DNA from: Spirochaetota bacterium | GTDB lineage: Bacteria; Spirochaetota; Spirochaetia; Treponematales; UBA12059 | DNA: 64,000 nucleotides | Assembly: GCA_018262985.1 (NCBI GenBank) | Contig: JADFDI010000006.1 | Location: 94,516 to 158,515, forward strand | Direction of reading: 5' to 3' | Shown: piece after piece, positions 35,422-43,964 of the stretch | Numbering within the stretch: position 1 is the stretch's first letter | Layout of the letters: each line of letters begins with the position of its first letter | Notes under the pieces: model-generated | The model's database searches: none | The model's input: only the letters and a program-made list of their open reading frames with translations | What the model was told of the DNA's origin: nothing | Position numbers and translations under genes: made by a program

Positions 35422-35694
35422 TCATCCATACCGCGGATCGGTCAGCCGCTCTAGTTCGGTGAGGCGGGCGAGCGCCTCTTCGCGGCTGGAGCCGCACATG
35501 TCCGGATCCGGCGCGAGGCTCGAACAGAAGGCGGGGCGTTCCGGGCGGCCCCAGATCCCGCAACGCATTGTCGCGTCCAGCCAGGGACAGACCTCGCCGG
35601 CGGGTTTGCCGCCTTGCCGACCAGGTAGCGGCGAATGGATGGAAGGCGCGATGCAGCACGCGCCGCATCCTTCGCGACAGGCGAAAGTTCCCAT
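35422..35694 (-). CDS. YkgJ-like Cys-rich zinc/iron-binding protein
   Basis: 90 residues beginning MGTFACREGCGACC. The clustered cysteines (6, 10, 13, 14, then CPWLD, MRCGIW, FCSS, MCGSS) match the YkgJ (CxxCxxCC) family of putative metal-chelating proteins, shorter than most members. Role unknown; such proteins are common in anaerobes. The conserved CPWL segment is encoded by an exact dispersed-repeat copy (35584-35596), so the repeat sits at functional residues. Gene is convergent with the HEAT gene and divergent from the degenerate kinase gene. Confidence 0.8.
   Translation of the reverse strand: MGTFACREGCGACCIAPSIHSPLPGRQGGKPAGEVCPWLDATMRCGIWGRPERPAFCSSLAPDPDMCGSSREEALARLTELERLTDPRYG
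35584..35596 (+). repeat. GGGACAGACCTCG copy encoding conserved residues of the YkgJ-like protein
   Basis: Exact copy; on the minus strand it reads GEVCPW, including one of the family's invariant cysteines. Confidence 0.75.
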
Positions 35695-35808
35695 ATCGCC
35701 ATGATGCTATTCGATGTTCAAGATGTCGAGCCCGGGAGTCACGGTTCCTGGCGCCGATTCCATCGACGCTTTTTTCGGCCAGCTACTCCAACCGTTCGGA
35801 TAATGGGG

Positions 35809-35814
35809 TATACT
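35809..35814 (+). promoter_or_regulatory. candidate -10 box for the degenerate histidine kinase gene
   Basis: TATACT preceded by GG, 60 bases before ATG 35874. No matching -35 hexamer at 17 bases; the octamer GGTATACT also precedes clpP. Confidence 0.3.
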
Positions 35815-35873
35815 GGCTCCATAGATTCATCATGGAAAAAGTGGCGCGCCGTCAGGCGCGCGGGAGACGCTCC

Positions 35874-37163
35874 ATGGGCAAGGAAAGGAGGAAGAGACCG
35901 CCGGCTCTGCGTAGCACCCTCGACGCCCTCGACGAACGCGGTCGTGAAACCTTCCGCAAGGCCATGATGCTCGTGCTCGGCGCCGTGGCCGTCGCGACGA
36001 CGCTCATCGCCGCGGCCGACCTCGCCAACCTCACGATCGGCTGGGACTTCGTTCCTCTTGCGGTACTGCTCGCGGCGGCCTGGCACGGCTTCTTCCGTAT
36101 CCGCTCGGGGAACTTCCGCGCGGGCATCGTGCCCTTCGTATGGGCGGCCATCCTCGACGTAAACCTCGAACCCCTTATCGCCCGATCCGACCCCCTCTCG
36201 CTCTCGTCCTACCTCCTGACGAACGGCGCGGCAGGCGCCATCCTCGGCCTGATGCTCGGCGCGGTCGGCGGTCCGCTGCAGGCGGCGCTGGCCTTCGGCT
36301 CGATCGGCTTCGCGACCGCGGCCTATCTCTTCGGAAGCGGATCCCGGGTCCTTCTCGAAGCGCTACCCTATGTCATGGTCGCCTGGGTGATTCTCGGCGT
36401 CATCGTGGTCGCGATCTCGCGCATCGTCGCCGATTTCGTAGCTCGGATCAGGGATGAAACCGAGAGCAACCGACGCGCGTTGGCGGCGCTCGAGGATGCG
36501 GCCCGTATCCGCGAGGGTTTGCTGCGCGAGATCGAGCACCGGGTCTACAACAACCTGCAGGTCATGCGTTCGCTGCTGGCCCTGGAAGCCACGGGAACCG
36601 ACCGGGACGGCGAGGCGCTGGCGCGGGCACGCGGGAAGGTGCGGACCTTGGCGCTCGCCTGCGAGTGCATTCGCGAGAGCGACGCGGCGGCAGTTCCGCT
36701 CGAGGACCTTGCGCGCCGGGTCGTCCACGACCTGGTGGCGGAGGATCATCCGGAGTTCCCTCAAGCCGACGTGGACTTCGAGCTCGAGGATTCGGACATC
36801 GACGTCGATCGCGCCGGACCCTTCGCCCTGGCCTTGCACGCCCTGGTGGAGCGCGCCTTGCCCGCGCTCTCGCCGCTCAAGGCCCTCACGGCGCGCAGCC
36901 CCGCCATCAAGAGCCTGGCGGCAAAGCCGGGCGACTCCGGACGCCTGCCGCTCCGGGTCGCCCTCAGGCACGCCGGCCCGGACTTCGTCTGCGAGGTGAG
37001 CGGTCCGGGTACATCGAGCGATGTAGGACCGGTCGCGAGCGCGCTCGCCCGCCAGCTCGACGGTCGCGTGGAACGGCTCCGCGGCGAGCTTCCCTTCGCC
37101 GCCCGCCTCAGCTTCCCGCTCCAGGCGCGGAGGAAGTCGCCGCCGTCCTTCGGTCTCTCCTGA
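35874..37163 (+). CDS. membrane HisKA_2-type histidine kinase with degenerate ATP-binding domain
   Basis: 429 residues from ATG 35874; ATG 35832 is the alternative and would add 14 basic residues. Five or six membrane helices (residues 30-185) form the sensor part. The dimerisation helix keeps the acceptor motif LREIEHRVYNNLQVMRSLL (His222), typical of HisKA_2/HWE kinases. The ATPase part is recognisable by length and by its QLDGRVERL and final beta strands. However, the N-box reads LHALVERAL (both Asn lost), the G1 box VSGPGTSS has no Asp, and no GxGL lid is seen. ATP binding is therefore doubtful; it may act as a phosphotransfer partner or pseudokinase. No regulator gene adjacent. Confidence 0.83.
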   Translation: MGKERRKRPPALRSTLDALDERGRETFRKAMMLVLGAVAVATTLIAAADLANLTIGWDFVPLAVLLAAAWHGFFRIRSGNFRAGIVPFVWAAILDVNLEPLIARSDPLSLSSYLLTNGAAGAILGLMLGAVGGPLQAALAFGSIGFATAAYLFGSGSRVLLEALPYVMVAWVILGVIVVAISRIVADFVARIRDETESNRRALAALEDAARIREGLLREIEHRVYNNLQVMRSLLALEATGTDRDGEALARARGKVRTLALACECIRESDAAAVPLEDLARRVVHDLVAEDHPEFPQADVDFELEDSDIDVDRAGPFALALHALVERALPALSPLKALTARSPAIKSLAAKPGDSGRLPLRVALRHAGPDFVCEVSGPGTSSDVGPVASALARQLDGRVERLRGELPFAARLSFPLQARRKSPPSFGLS

Positions 37164-37298
37164 GCGCTCGCGCACGCTCATGCTCGTTTCCGGCCACGCC
37201 CGTTCCGGCCGGATACGGAAAGGCCGCCCGGAGCGCCTCCGCCCGTACGCTGACGGAAGGAGGGCTGGTCCGGACGGCCCGCGGCCCCTCGGCGGTTC

Positions 37299-38003
37299 TC
37301 AGACGCCCAGATAGGCCTCGCGTACTTTCGGGTTCGCCGCGACTTCCTTCGCGGTTCCCGATATGGTCGTGTAGCCGACCTCGAGCACATAGGCGAAGTC
37401 CGCGATGTCGAGGGCCTCGGAGGCGTTCTGCTCCACGAGCAGGATGGTGGTTCCGAGCTTGTTGAGCGCCACGATCTTGTCGAAGATCTCGTCCACGAGG
37501 ACGGGGGCCAGGCCCATCGACGGTTCGTCGAGTAGGAGCAGGTCCCCGCCCGTGACCATGGCGCGACCGACCGCGAGCATCTGCTGCTCCCCGCCCGAAA
37601 GCGTGCCACCCAGTTGGCCCACGCGCTCCGCGACGCGCGGGAAGAACTGGAAAACTTCCTCGATGCGGCGCTTCACTTCCTTCGGATCCTTGACCGTCCA
37701 GCCGGCCAGCTCGAGGTTCTCGCGCACGGTCAGGGTCGGGAAAATCTTCCGACCCTCCGGCACGTGCGAGATACCGAGCCGCACCAGGTCGTGGCTCTGC
37801 ACGCCCGCGACGTCCTTTCCCTTGAATTCGATCGAACCGCCCGCGGCCTTCTCGAGGCCGGAGATGGCGCGGAGCGTGGTGGTCTTGCCCGCCCCGTTCG
37901 AGCCGATGAGCGCGATGATCTTGCCGTCGGGCACCTCGAACGAGACGTCCTTGAGGGCGGCGATGCGGCCGTAGTTGACCTGTAGGTTCTTGACGCTGAG
38001 CAT
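37299..38003 (-). CDS. livF: LivF, ABC ATPase of branched-chain amino-acid transport
   Basis: 234 residues from ATG 38003, which shares one base with the livG stop (TGATG). Walker A GSNGAGKTT, signature LSGGEQQML, Walker B DLLLLDEPS and the typical NASEALDIADFAYVLE after the H-loop region identify the shorter ATPase of the HAAT family. Last gene of livKHMGF. Powers import of branched-chain or related amino acids with LivG; HAAT systems can also carry urea or amides, so the substrate is inferred. Confidence 0.93.
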   Translation of the reverse strand: MLSVKNLQVNYGRIAALKDVSFEVPDGKIIALIGSNGAGKTTTLRAISGLEKAAGGSIEFKGKDVAGVQSHDLVRLGISHVPEGRKIFPTLTVRENLELAGWTVKDPKEVKRRIEEVFQFFPRVAERVGQLGGTLSGGEQQMLAVGRAMVTGGDLLLLDEPSMGLAPVLVDEIFDKIVALNKLGTTILLVEQNASEALDIADFAYVLEVGYTTISGTAKEVAANPKVREAYLGV

Positions 38004-38776
38004 CAGTGGCCTCCCTTCTTGCCGAGGTAGGCCTCGAGCACGCGCGGATCCTTGGCGACTACCTCCGGAATTCCCTCCGCGATGGTCTCGCCGAAGTCGA
38101 GCACCTTGATGCGCTCGCAAAGGCCCATGACGAATTTCATATGATGCTCGATCAGGAACACAGTCACCTTGAACTCGTCCCGAACCCGACCGATCAGGGC
38201 CATCAGGTCCTGAACCTCCTTCGGGTTCATGCCTGCCGCGGGCTCGTCGAGCAGGAGCAGCTTCGGGTCCGTGGCGAGGGCACGCGCGATCTCGAGGCGC
38301 CTGAGCTCGCCGTAGGGCAGGTTCTTCGCCTGTTCCTTGGCCCGGTCAGCCAGGTGGAGCACGTCGAGCAGGCGCATGGCCTCCGCCTTTCGCAGGCGTT
38401 CCTCGGCCTTGAACGAAGGTAGCCGCAGCGTCGAGGCCAGCAAAGTGGAGGCCGGCCTGTACTGCCTCGCGACCCGGACGTTGTCGAGCACGCTCATGGA
38501 ACCGAAGATGCGCAGGTTCTGGAAGGTGCGCGCGACTCCCTTGCGGACGATACGGTAGGGTTTGGCTCCGGTGATGTCCCCGCCGGCGAACTCGATCTTT
38601 CCCTCGGTGGGCTTGTAAATGCCGGTGATCAGGTTGAACGTGGTGGTCTTGCCCGAGCCGTTCGGACCGATGAGACCGTATATGGCGCCTTCCGGCACCT
38701 CGAAGTGGAAGTTCGACACGGCCTTGAGGCCGCCGAACCAGTGCGACATGCCCGTTACCTTGAGGACCGCGCTCAT
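38003..38776 (-). CDS. livG: LivG, ABC ATPase of branched-chain amino-acid transport
   Basis: 257 residues from ATG 38776, overlapping the livM stop by ATGA. Walker A GPNGSGKTTTFN, the LivG-specific RTFQNLRIFGSMSVLDNV, signature region LPYGELRRLEIARALA (LPYGEQR-like), Walker B LLLLDEPAAGMNPKE and H-loop IEHHM. Slightly longer than LivF, as usual. Assembles with LivF on the LivHM permease. Confidence 0.94.
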   Translation of the reverse strand: MSAVLKVTGMSHWFGGLKAVSNFHFEVPEGAIYGLIGPNGSGKTTTFNLITGIYKPTEGKIEFAGGDITGAKPYRIVRKGVARTFQNLRIFGSMSVLDNVRVARQYRPASTLLASTLRLPSFKAEERLRKAEAMRLLDVLHLADRAKEQAKNLPYGELRRLEIARALATDPKLLLLDEPAAGMNPKEVQDLMALIGRVRDEFKVTVFLIEHHMKFVMGLCERIKVLDFGETIAEGIPEVVAKDPRVLEAYLGKKGGH

Positions 38777-39768
38777 TTCTCGTCCTCCTCGGGAATGATC
38801 ATGAGCTTCGCCTCGCGGGTGCCCATCAAGCCCTCCGTTCGGTACAGCATTATGAGGATGAGGAGCAGGGCGTACACCACCATGTACCAGTCGCCTCCGA
38901 TCGGCAGGTCCGTCGCGGCCTTGAGCCACGAGAGGAAGCTCTTCAGCACCTGGGTGAGGATGGTCAGCGCGAAGGCCGCGAGCACCGAGCCCGTGAGGCT
39001 GCCGACGCCGCCCGCGTACACCATGATGAGCACCTGCACCGAGTAGATGAAGCCGAACTGCGTCGGGTGGGCGATCTGCAGCAGGTGCGCGTAGAGGCCG
39101 CCGCCCACGCCCGCGAAGAAGGCGCCGAGGGCGAATACCTTCACCTTGTAGCCAGTGGTGTCGATTCCGACGAGATCGGCGGCCAGCTCGTTCTCCCGGA
39201 TGGCGATCATGTTGCGGCCGTGGGCGGACTCCGCGATGTTGCGGATGACCGCGACCGTGATAAGGGCGAACGCGAGGATCACGGTGAAGGTGGAGAATTT
39301 CGGGATGCCGAGCAGGCCGCGCGGTCCTCCGACCGCGTCGATGTTGTTGAAGATCGTGCGGATGATCTCGCCGAAGCCGAGGGTGACGATGGCCAGGTAG
39401 TCGCCCTTGAGCCTGAGCGTCGGGAAGCCGATGGCCACGCCGACGAGTGCCGCGGCGACGCCGCCCGCGACCAAGGCCAGCACGAAGCCCGGATAGTGCG
39501 CGGCGACGTTCGGGGAAAGCTTGTATATCAGGGTGGTGATCGACCCCGACACGTAGGCGCCGACCGCGGCGAAGCCCATGTGCCCGAGGCTGAACTGCCC
39601 GATGATGCCGTTTATCAAATTGAGGCTCACCGCCAGGATTACGTACACGAGCGACAGGTTGGCGATGAACAGATAGTAGTCGTTGAAGCCGACGAGCCTG
39701 AGCAGCTGCACGACCGCCCAGAAGCCGGCGGCCACGACGAGCAGCCAGGGCGTTCTCGGAATTTTCAC
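38773..39768 (-). CDS. livM: LivM, permease of branched-chain amino-acid ABC transporter
   Basis: 331 residues from GTG 39768, with an AGGAGG that directly overlaps the livH stop codon (TAG). About nine hydrophobic helices. Family segments: NLSLVYVILAVSLNLINGIIGQFSLGHMGFAAVGAYVSG and LRLKGDYLAIVTLGFGEIIR, the coupling region facing the ATPases. Forms a heterodimeric channel with LivH. Confidence 0.94.
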   Translation of the reverse strand: MKIPRTPWLLVVAAGFWAVVQLLRLVGFNDYYLFIANLSLVYVILAVSLNLINGIIGQFSLGHMGFAAVGAYVSGSITTLIYKLSPNVAAHYPGFVLALVAGGVAAALVGVAIGFPTLRLKGDYLAIVTLGFGEIIRTIFNNIDAVGGPRGLLGIPKFSTFTVILAFALITVAVIRNIAESAHGRNMIAIRENELAADLVGIDTTGYKVKVFALGAFFAGVGGGLYAHLLQIAHPTQFGFIYSVQVLIMVYAGGVGSLTGSVLAAFALTILTQVLKSFLSWLKAATDLPIGGDWYMVVYALLLILIMLYRTEGLMGTREAKLMIIPEEDEK

Positions 39769-39777
39769 GGCGTCCTC

Positions 39778-40692
39778 CTAGATCTTGTCGGCGGTCTTCT
39801 CGCCGAGGATGCCGCGCGGCCTTACGAGCAGCACGACGATGAGGATGGCGAACGCGATGCCCTCGCCGAGCAGCGAGTTGTACGCGGTCGCGAAGGTCTC
39901 GGCCACGCCCATGATGTAGGCGCCGAGCACGGCGCCGGGGATGTTGCCGATTCCGCCGAGCACCGCGGCGATGAAGGCCTTGAGGCCCGGGAGTATTCCC
40001 ATGAAGGGGAAGATGCGCGGATAGGTCATGCCGGCCAGGAGGCCGGCCGCGCCCGCGAAGGATCCGCCGATCAGGAAGGTCCAGCCGATCACTTTCTCGA
40101 CGTCGATGCCCATCAGCTTGGCCGCGTCCTTGTCCTGCGAAACGGCGCGCATGGCCTTGCCGAGCGCGGTGTGCCGCACCAGTACCGTCAGGCCGATCAT
40201 CAGCACGGCGGCGACGCCGATGTCGAGGATCGCTTGCGTCGAGATCGTGGCGTTCGGTCCGATCTGTATCGGCCGGCTCGGCAGGATCTCGGGGAAGGCC
40301 CGGAACGAGGGTCCGATGAAGGGAATCGCCGAGAACACGTACTCGATCAGCATGGAGACGCCGATGGCGGTTATCAGCGAGGAAAGCTTCGGCTTGTAGC
40401 GGAGCGGCTTGTAGGCCAGCCGATTGGTGAGCAGCGCGATGCCGCCCGAGGCGGCCATGGCGAGCACCAGGGCGATGCCCGCCATCGGAAGCCCCGAGCC
40501 GCCGAGCGCCGCGTTGAAAAGGAAAAAGGCGCCGTAGGCAGCATAGGCCCCGACCATGAAGAAGTCGCCGTGGGCGAAATTTATGAGTCGCACGATGCCG
40601 TAGACCATCGTGTAACCCAGGGCGATCAACGCGTAGATCGAGCCGAGCTGCAGCCCGTTCACGACTTGTTGCAGGTTGAAGATTGATCCCAT
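39778..40692 (-). CDS. livH: LivH, permease of branched-chain amino-acid ABC transporter
   Basis: 304 residues from ATG 40692. Eight or so hydrophobic helices with the family opening NLQQVVNGLQLGSIYALIALGYTMVYG, then LINFAHGDFFMVGAYA, and the EAA-like loop AVSQDKDAAKLMGIDVEKVI that docks to the ATPases. It lies 71 bases after livK, separated by a perfect hairpin that may lower its expression relative to the binding protein. Confidence 0.94.
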   Translation of the reverse strand: MGSIFNLQQVVNGLQLGSIYALIALGYTMVYGIVRLINFAHGDFFMVGAYAAYGAFFLFNAALGGSGLPMAGIALVLAMAASGGIALLTNRLAYKPLRYKPKLSSLITAIGVSMLIEYVFSAIPFIGPSFRAFPEILPSRPIQIGPNATISTQAILDIGVAAVLMIGLTVLVRHTALGKAMRAVSQDKDAAKLMGIDVEKVIGWTFLIGGSFAGAAGLLAGMTYPRIFPFMGILPGLKAFIAAVLGGIGNIPGAVLGAYIMGVAETFATAYNSLLGEGIAFAILIVVLLVRPRGILGEKTADKI

Positions 40693-40718
40693 GGCAGACT
40701 CCCCGCTTGGATACGGAT

Positions 40719-40742
40719 GGCGGGGCCGTTTCCGGCCCCGCC
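40719..40742 (-). promoter_or_regulatory. intercistronic hairpin between livK and livH
   Basis: Perfect 10-bp stem GGCGGGGCCG/CGGCCCCGCC with a 4-base loop and no T-run. Such hairpins after a binding-protein gene commonly protect its mRNA end or partly terminate transcription, giving more LivK than permease. Confidence 0.6.
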
Positions 40743-40763
40743 CTTTGTTTCAGGATATGCCGC

Positions 40764-41906
40764 TTACGGAGCTACCGTGGTCCGGTAGACCTGCTGGCCG
40801 CCCTTGATCTCGATGATCGCCGCGGCCTTGACCGGGTTATGCTGCTCGTCGAACATCGTCCGCCCCGAAACCGCGGCGAAATCCGTGGCCTTGAGCGCGT
40901 CGCGGATCTTCACGCCCTCGGTGGAGCCGGCGCGACTGATGGCGTCGAGCATGATGTTCATGGCGTCGTAGGCCAGGGTGGCCAGGGCGTCGGGCGCCGC
41001 TCCGAACTTCGCCGTGTACTTCCGCACGAAATCCTGGACCTCGGGACGGGTGTCGTCCTTCGAGTAGTGGTTGGTGAAGAAGCCGTTCTCGACCGCCTCG
41101 CCGCCGAGCTTGACGAGGTCGGGGCTGTCCCAGCCGTCGCCGCCGACGAGCGGGCCGGTGAAGCCGAGCTCTCGGAGCTGCTTCGCGATCAGGGCCACGT
41201 CGTTGTAGTAGTCGGAGATGTAGACCACGTCGGGCTTGGCCTGGACGATCTTGGTCAGCTGGGCCTTGAAGTCCGTGGCGCCGGTGGCGTGGGCTTCGAA
41301 GGCCACGACCTCGCCGCCGAGCGCGATGAAGGTGTCGCGGAAGAATTCCGAGAGTCCCTTGGTGTAGTCGTTGCCGACGTCGAAGATGGCCGCGGCCTTG
41401 CGGGCGCCCAGGTCGTCATAGGCGAACTTCGCGCCGACGGTCCCCTGGAAGGGGTCGATGAAGCAGGCGCGGAACACGAACTCGCGGAGCTTGCCGTCGG
41501 CGAACGTGACGGACGGGTTCGTCGAGGTCGGGCTGATCATGGGCACGCCGTACTGCTCCGAGATCGGGGCGCCGGCGAGCGAAACCTTCGACATGACCGT
41601 GCCGACGATGGCGACGACCTTGTCCTGCTGGATCAGCTTGGTCCAGACCGCGGCGCCCTCGGCCGCGTCGCCCTTGTCGTCCTCGTAGACCAGCTTGATC
41701 TGCTGGCCGAGCACGCCGCCCTTGGCGTTCCACTCCTCGACCGCGAGCTCGCAGCCTTCCTGGGTGGACTTGCCGAACGTGGCGGCCTCGCCGGACACGG
41801 GACCGACGCCGCCGATGACGATTTCCGCGGGACCCTTGGGCGCGCAGGAAACGAGCGCGAGCGCGACGAGCAGCGCGAGCGCGACGATGGACAGAGTTCG
41901 CTTCAT
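40764..41906 (-). CDS. livK: LivK/LivJ-type substrate-binding lipoprotein
   Basis: 380 residues from ATG 41906, preceded by GGAAGGAGG. The signal ends in lipobox LVSC (Cys21), so the protein is lipid-anchored in the periplasm. Type I periplasmic binding fold: VIGGVGPVSGEAATFGKSTQEGCELAVEEWNAKGG, then VAIVGTVMSK, PMISPTSTNPSVT and NDYTKGLSEFF. First gene of the transporter operon, behind a good sigma-70-like promoter. Branched-chain amino acids are the usual ligands; the exact ligand is unproven. Confidence 0.94.
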   Translation of the reverse strand: MKRTLSIVALALLVALALVSCAPKGPAEIVIGGVGPVSGEAATFGKSTQEGCELAVEEWNAKGGVLGQQIKLVYEDDKGDAAEGAAVWTKLIQQDKVVAIVGTVMSKVSLAGAPISEQYGVPMISPTSTNPSVTFADGKLREFVFRACFIDPFQGTVGAKFAYDDLGARKAAAIFDVGNDYTKGLSEFFRDTFIALGGEVVAFEAHATGATDFKAQLTKIVQAKPDVVYISDYYNDVALIAKQLRELGFTGPLVGGDGWDSPDLVKLGGEAVENGFFTNHYSKDDTRPEVQDFVRKYTAKFGAAPDALATLAYDAMNIMLDAISRAGSTEGVKIRDALKATDFAAVSGRTMFDEQHNPVKAAAIIEIKGGQQVYRTTVAP

Positions 41907-41943
41907 GGTTCCTCCTTCCAGTTACTATGAGGCGTTGCGTTCC

Positions 41944-41972
41944 GTCATAGAGTAGCGTCTGGAGGAAGTCAA
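41944..41972 (-). promoter_or_regulatory. sigma-70-type promoter of livKHMGF
   Basis: On the minus strand TTGACT (41972-41967), a 17-base spacer and TATGAC (41949-41944). The -10 box ends 37 bases before the livK ATG. Confidence 0.65.
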
Positions 41973-42240
41973 GCGAAAACGTTGTCGCCGGAAAAAAACC
42001 GCTTGCCAAAACCGCTGTTTCGTGTCCTTTTTATCGGCTTCATTTTATGATTGGAGATAATGGATATATCGATCGTGATAAGCCGGCATTGTCAGGGACC
42101 GACCTCGCTGCGTACGGTTCGACAGCCTCGCCAAGCCCCGGGGAGGAGCCGTCGGGAGCGCAAGCGAGGAAAATTTGATTTTTCCGGAAAACGGAATCTG
42201 CACAGTCCTCGGCGCGTCCCGACCTTGGAGCGCCGCCGGC

Positions 42241-42251
42241 AGGTCTGTCCC
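42241..42251 (-). repeat. dispersed repeat copy upstream of pyruvate kinase
   Basis: AGGTCTGTCCC, preceded by GC, followed by CG; about 95 bases before the pyk start. Confidence 0.55.
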
Positions 42252-42288
42252 CGTCGCCGGACGCGCCGGGACTGGAGCAAGCCGGGGC

Positions 42289-42302
42289 GAATCGCTAGAC
42301 TG
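42289..42302 (+). promoter_or_regulatory. promoter-like 14-mer ahead of pyruvate kinase
   Basis: GAATCGCTAGACTG, identical to the one ahead of the adenylate cyclase gene; TAGACT could serve as -10. Confidence 0.4.
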
Positions 42303-42345
42303 TCGATATAGCGATGCATTTCTTCGAAGATCGACAGAGGTAGCC

Positions 42346-43812
42346 ATGGAACGCCAGTTCAAGAGAACCAAGATCGTCTGCACCATCGGACCCGCCACCC
42401 GGACGCGGGAGGCGATACGCGACCTCGCCCGCGCCGGCGCCGACGTGTTCCGGATCAACTTCTCGCATAGCTCCGCGTCCGAGGCTCTCGAGACCCTCGA
42501 GATGGTGAAGCAGGTCCGCGAAGAGCTCCGCCTCCCGCTCGCGGTCATGGGCGACATCAAGGGGCCGGCGGTCCGGCTGTACGGCTACAATGAAGCGGTC
42601 GACATCGAGGCGGGCGACGTCGTCACCATCGAAAGCTGGAAGGGCGACGATCCGGAAAGTTCAGCCGTTGAAGGTCCGCGGCATCTGTGGACCAACCTCC
42701 CGGAGATCGACACCCTCGTGAAGCCGGGCCAGCGCGTGCTGCTCATGGACGGCTACTTCCTCGGCGAGGTCGTCGCCATTCACGTGGGCGCGGTGGACGT
42801 CAAGATCGGCAACGCCGGCCGCCTCCGCCCGAAGGCCCATCTGACCATCCCGAACGTCGACTATCCCATTCCCTTCCTCTCCTCGAAGGACGTCGCGGAC
42901 CTCGCGCTCGCGGCGGAGAACGAAGTCGAGTACGTGGCGCTTTCCTTCGTGCGCTCGGGCACCGACATCGAGGAGGCCCGCCGCCTGATCCAGCGCTCGC
43001 GCACGAAGGCAGGCGGACGCCCCCGGACGCGGATCATCGCCAAAATCGAGAGCGCCAAGGGACTGGCCAACATCGAGGAGATCGTCGAGGCGGCCGACGG
43101 CGTCATGGTGGCCCGCGGCGACATGGGCGTCGAGATGGCCATCGAGGCCGTCCCCATCGCGCAGAAGCGCATAATTCGGGTCTGTCGCGACTCTGGCAGG
43201 CCTGCCATCACGGCCACCCAGATGCTCGAATCGATGATAGAGAGCCCGATCCCCACCCGCGCAGAGGCCAGCGACGTGGCGAACGCCTGCTTCGACTCCA
43301 CGAGCGCCGTCATGCTCTCGGGCGAGACGGCCATCGGGAAGCATCCCGTCCGTACCGTCGAGACCATGAGCGCCATCATCCGCACGGCCGAGGCCGAATT
43401 CGACTACGAGACCTTCCACGCGCTCATCCCGACCGAGGTGAGGAGCCGCGACCTGCCTTCGATCGTAACTTACAGCGCAGTGTCGATGGCGTACCAGTGC
43501 GGCGCGGCCGCCATCCTCGTATTCACGGAAACCGGCGGCGCCGCCCGCGGACTGTCGCGGCTCCGGCCCCGCCAACCCATCATCGCCTTCGCCACCGACG
43601 AACTCGTTCGGCGTCAGCTGGCCTTGTCCTGGGGAGTCGTGCCTCTCTCGCATTCGGGCGCTCCCGAACTCGACCAGGTCGTGGCCGAAGGACTCGCCGC
43701 GGCCAAGGCCTCGGGCTACCTGAAGACCGGCGACCGCGCCGTCGTGGTGGCCGGGCTACCGCTGACCAAGCAGGGGTCGACAAACGTCATCCGCGTCGAG
43801 ACCGTGAAATAG
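42346..43812 (+). CDS. pyk: pyruvate kinase
   Basis: Converts phosphoenolpyruvate and ADP to pyruvate and ATP, the last step of glycolysis. 488 residues from ATG 42346 with AGAGG upstream. The barrel opens with KRTKIVCTIGPATR and FRINFSHSS; the catalytic segment IIAKIESAKGLANIEEI holds the Lys/Glu pair, followed by MVARGDMGVEM and TATQMLESMIESPIPTRAEASDVANA. The C-terminal domain (from about residue 355) is complete. Single gene, so probably its own transcription unit. Confidence 0.96.
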   Translation: MERQFKRTKIVCTIGPATRTREAIRDLARAGADVFRINFSHSSASEALETLEMVKQVREELRLPLAVMGDIKGPAVRLYGYNEAVDIEAGDVVTIESWKGDDPESSAVEGPRHLWTNLPEIDTLVKPGQRVLLMDGYFLGEVVAIHVGAVDVKIGNAGRLRPKAHLTIPNVDYPIPFLSSKDVADLALAAENEVEYVALSFVRSGTDIEEARRLIQRSRTKAGGRPRTRIIAKIESAKGLANIEEIVEAADGVMVARGDMGVEMAIEAVPIAQKRIIRVCRDSGRPAITATQMLESMIESPIPTRAEASDVANACFDSTSAVMLSGETAIGKHPVRTVETMSAIIRTAEAEFDYETFHALIPTEVRSRDLPSIVTYSAVSMAYQCGAAAILVFTETGGAARGLSRLRPRQPIIAFATDELVRRQLALSWGVVPLSHSGAPELDQVVAEGLAAAKASGYLKTGDRAVVVAGLPLTKQGSTNVIRVETVK

Positions 43813-43880
43813 GCGACCACCTCGGTTCGCTCGCGCGGACGCCCGCGCGGGCGGCGGGACCGGACGCGACGCCGCGAATG

Positions 43881-43893
43881 GGGACAGACCTCG
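43881..43893 (+). repeat. GGGACAGACCTCG copy between pyk and malQ
   Basis: Exact copy, 70 bases beyond the pyk stop and just left of the shared terminator. Confidence 0.75.
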
Positions 43894-43910
43894 ACGGGGA
43901 TAAATCTCAC

Positions 43911-43944
43911 GGAAAAGAAACGGCGCGGGAAGCTTCCCGCGCCG
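43911..43944 (-). terminator. terminator between convergent pyk and malQ
   Basis: A perfect 24-base palindrome (12-bp arm CGGCGCGGGAAG, 43921-43944) is followed in minus sense by TTTCTTTTCC. Best suited to end malQ; it could also serve pyk. Confidence 0.8.
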
Positions 43945-43964
43945 TTCGTCCTTCAGCCTACCGC

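Larger units (their letters stand above)
41907..42345. other. divergent intergenic region livK / pyruvate kinase
   Basis: 439 bases without a gene. Holds the livK promoter (41944-41972), an AT-rich stretch (41985-42065), a near-copy of the dispersed repeat GGGACCGACCTCG (42095-42107), an exact core copy (42241-42251) and the pyk promoter-like 14-mer. Confidence 0.6.

Noticed and set aside
39067..40686. 539-codon plus-strand frame opposite livM/livH
   Set aside because: Composition dominated by Asp/Glu/Arg/His typical of the complement of membrane-protein genes; livH and livM are certain.
42051..42311. Small open frames between livK and pyk
   Set aside because: No ribosome site, biased Arg/Ser content, and the space is needed for two divergent promoters.
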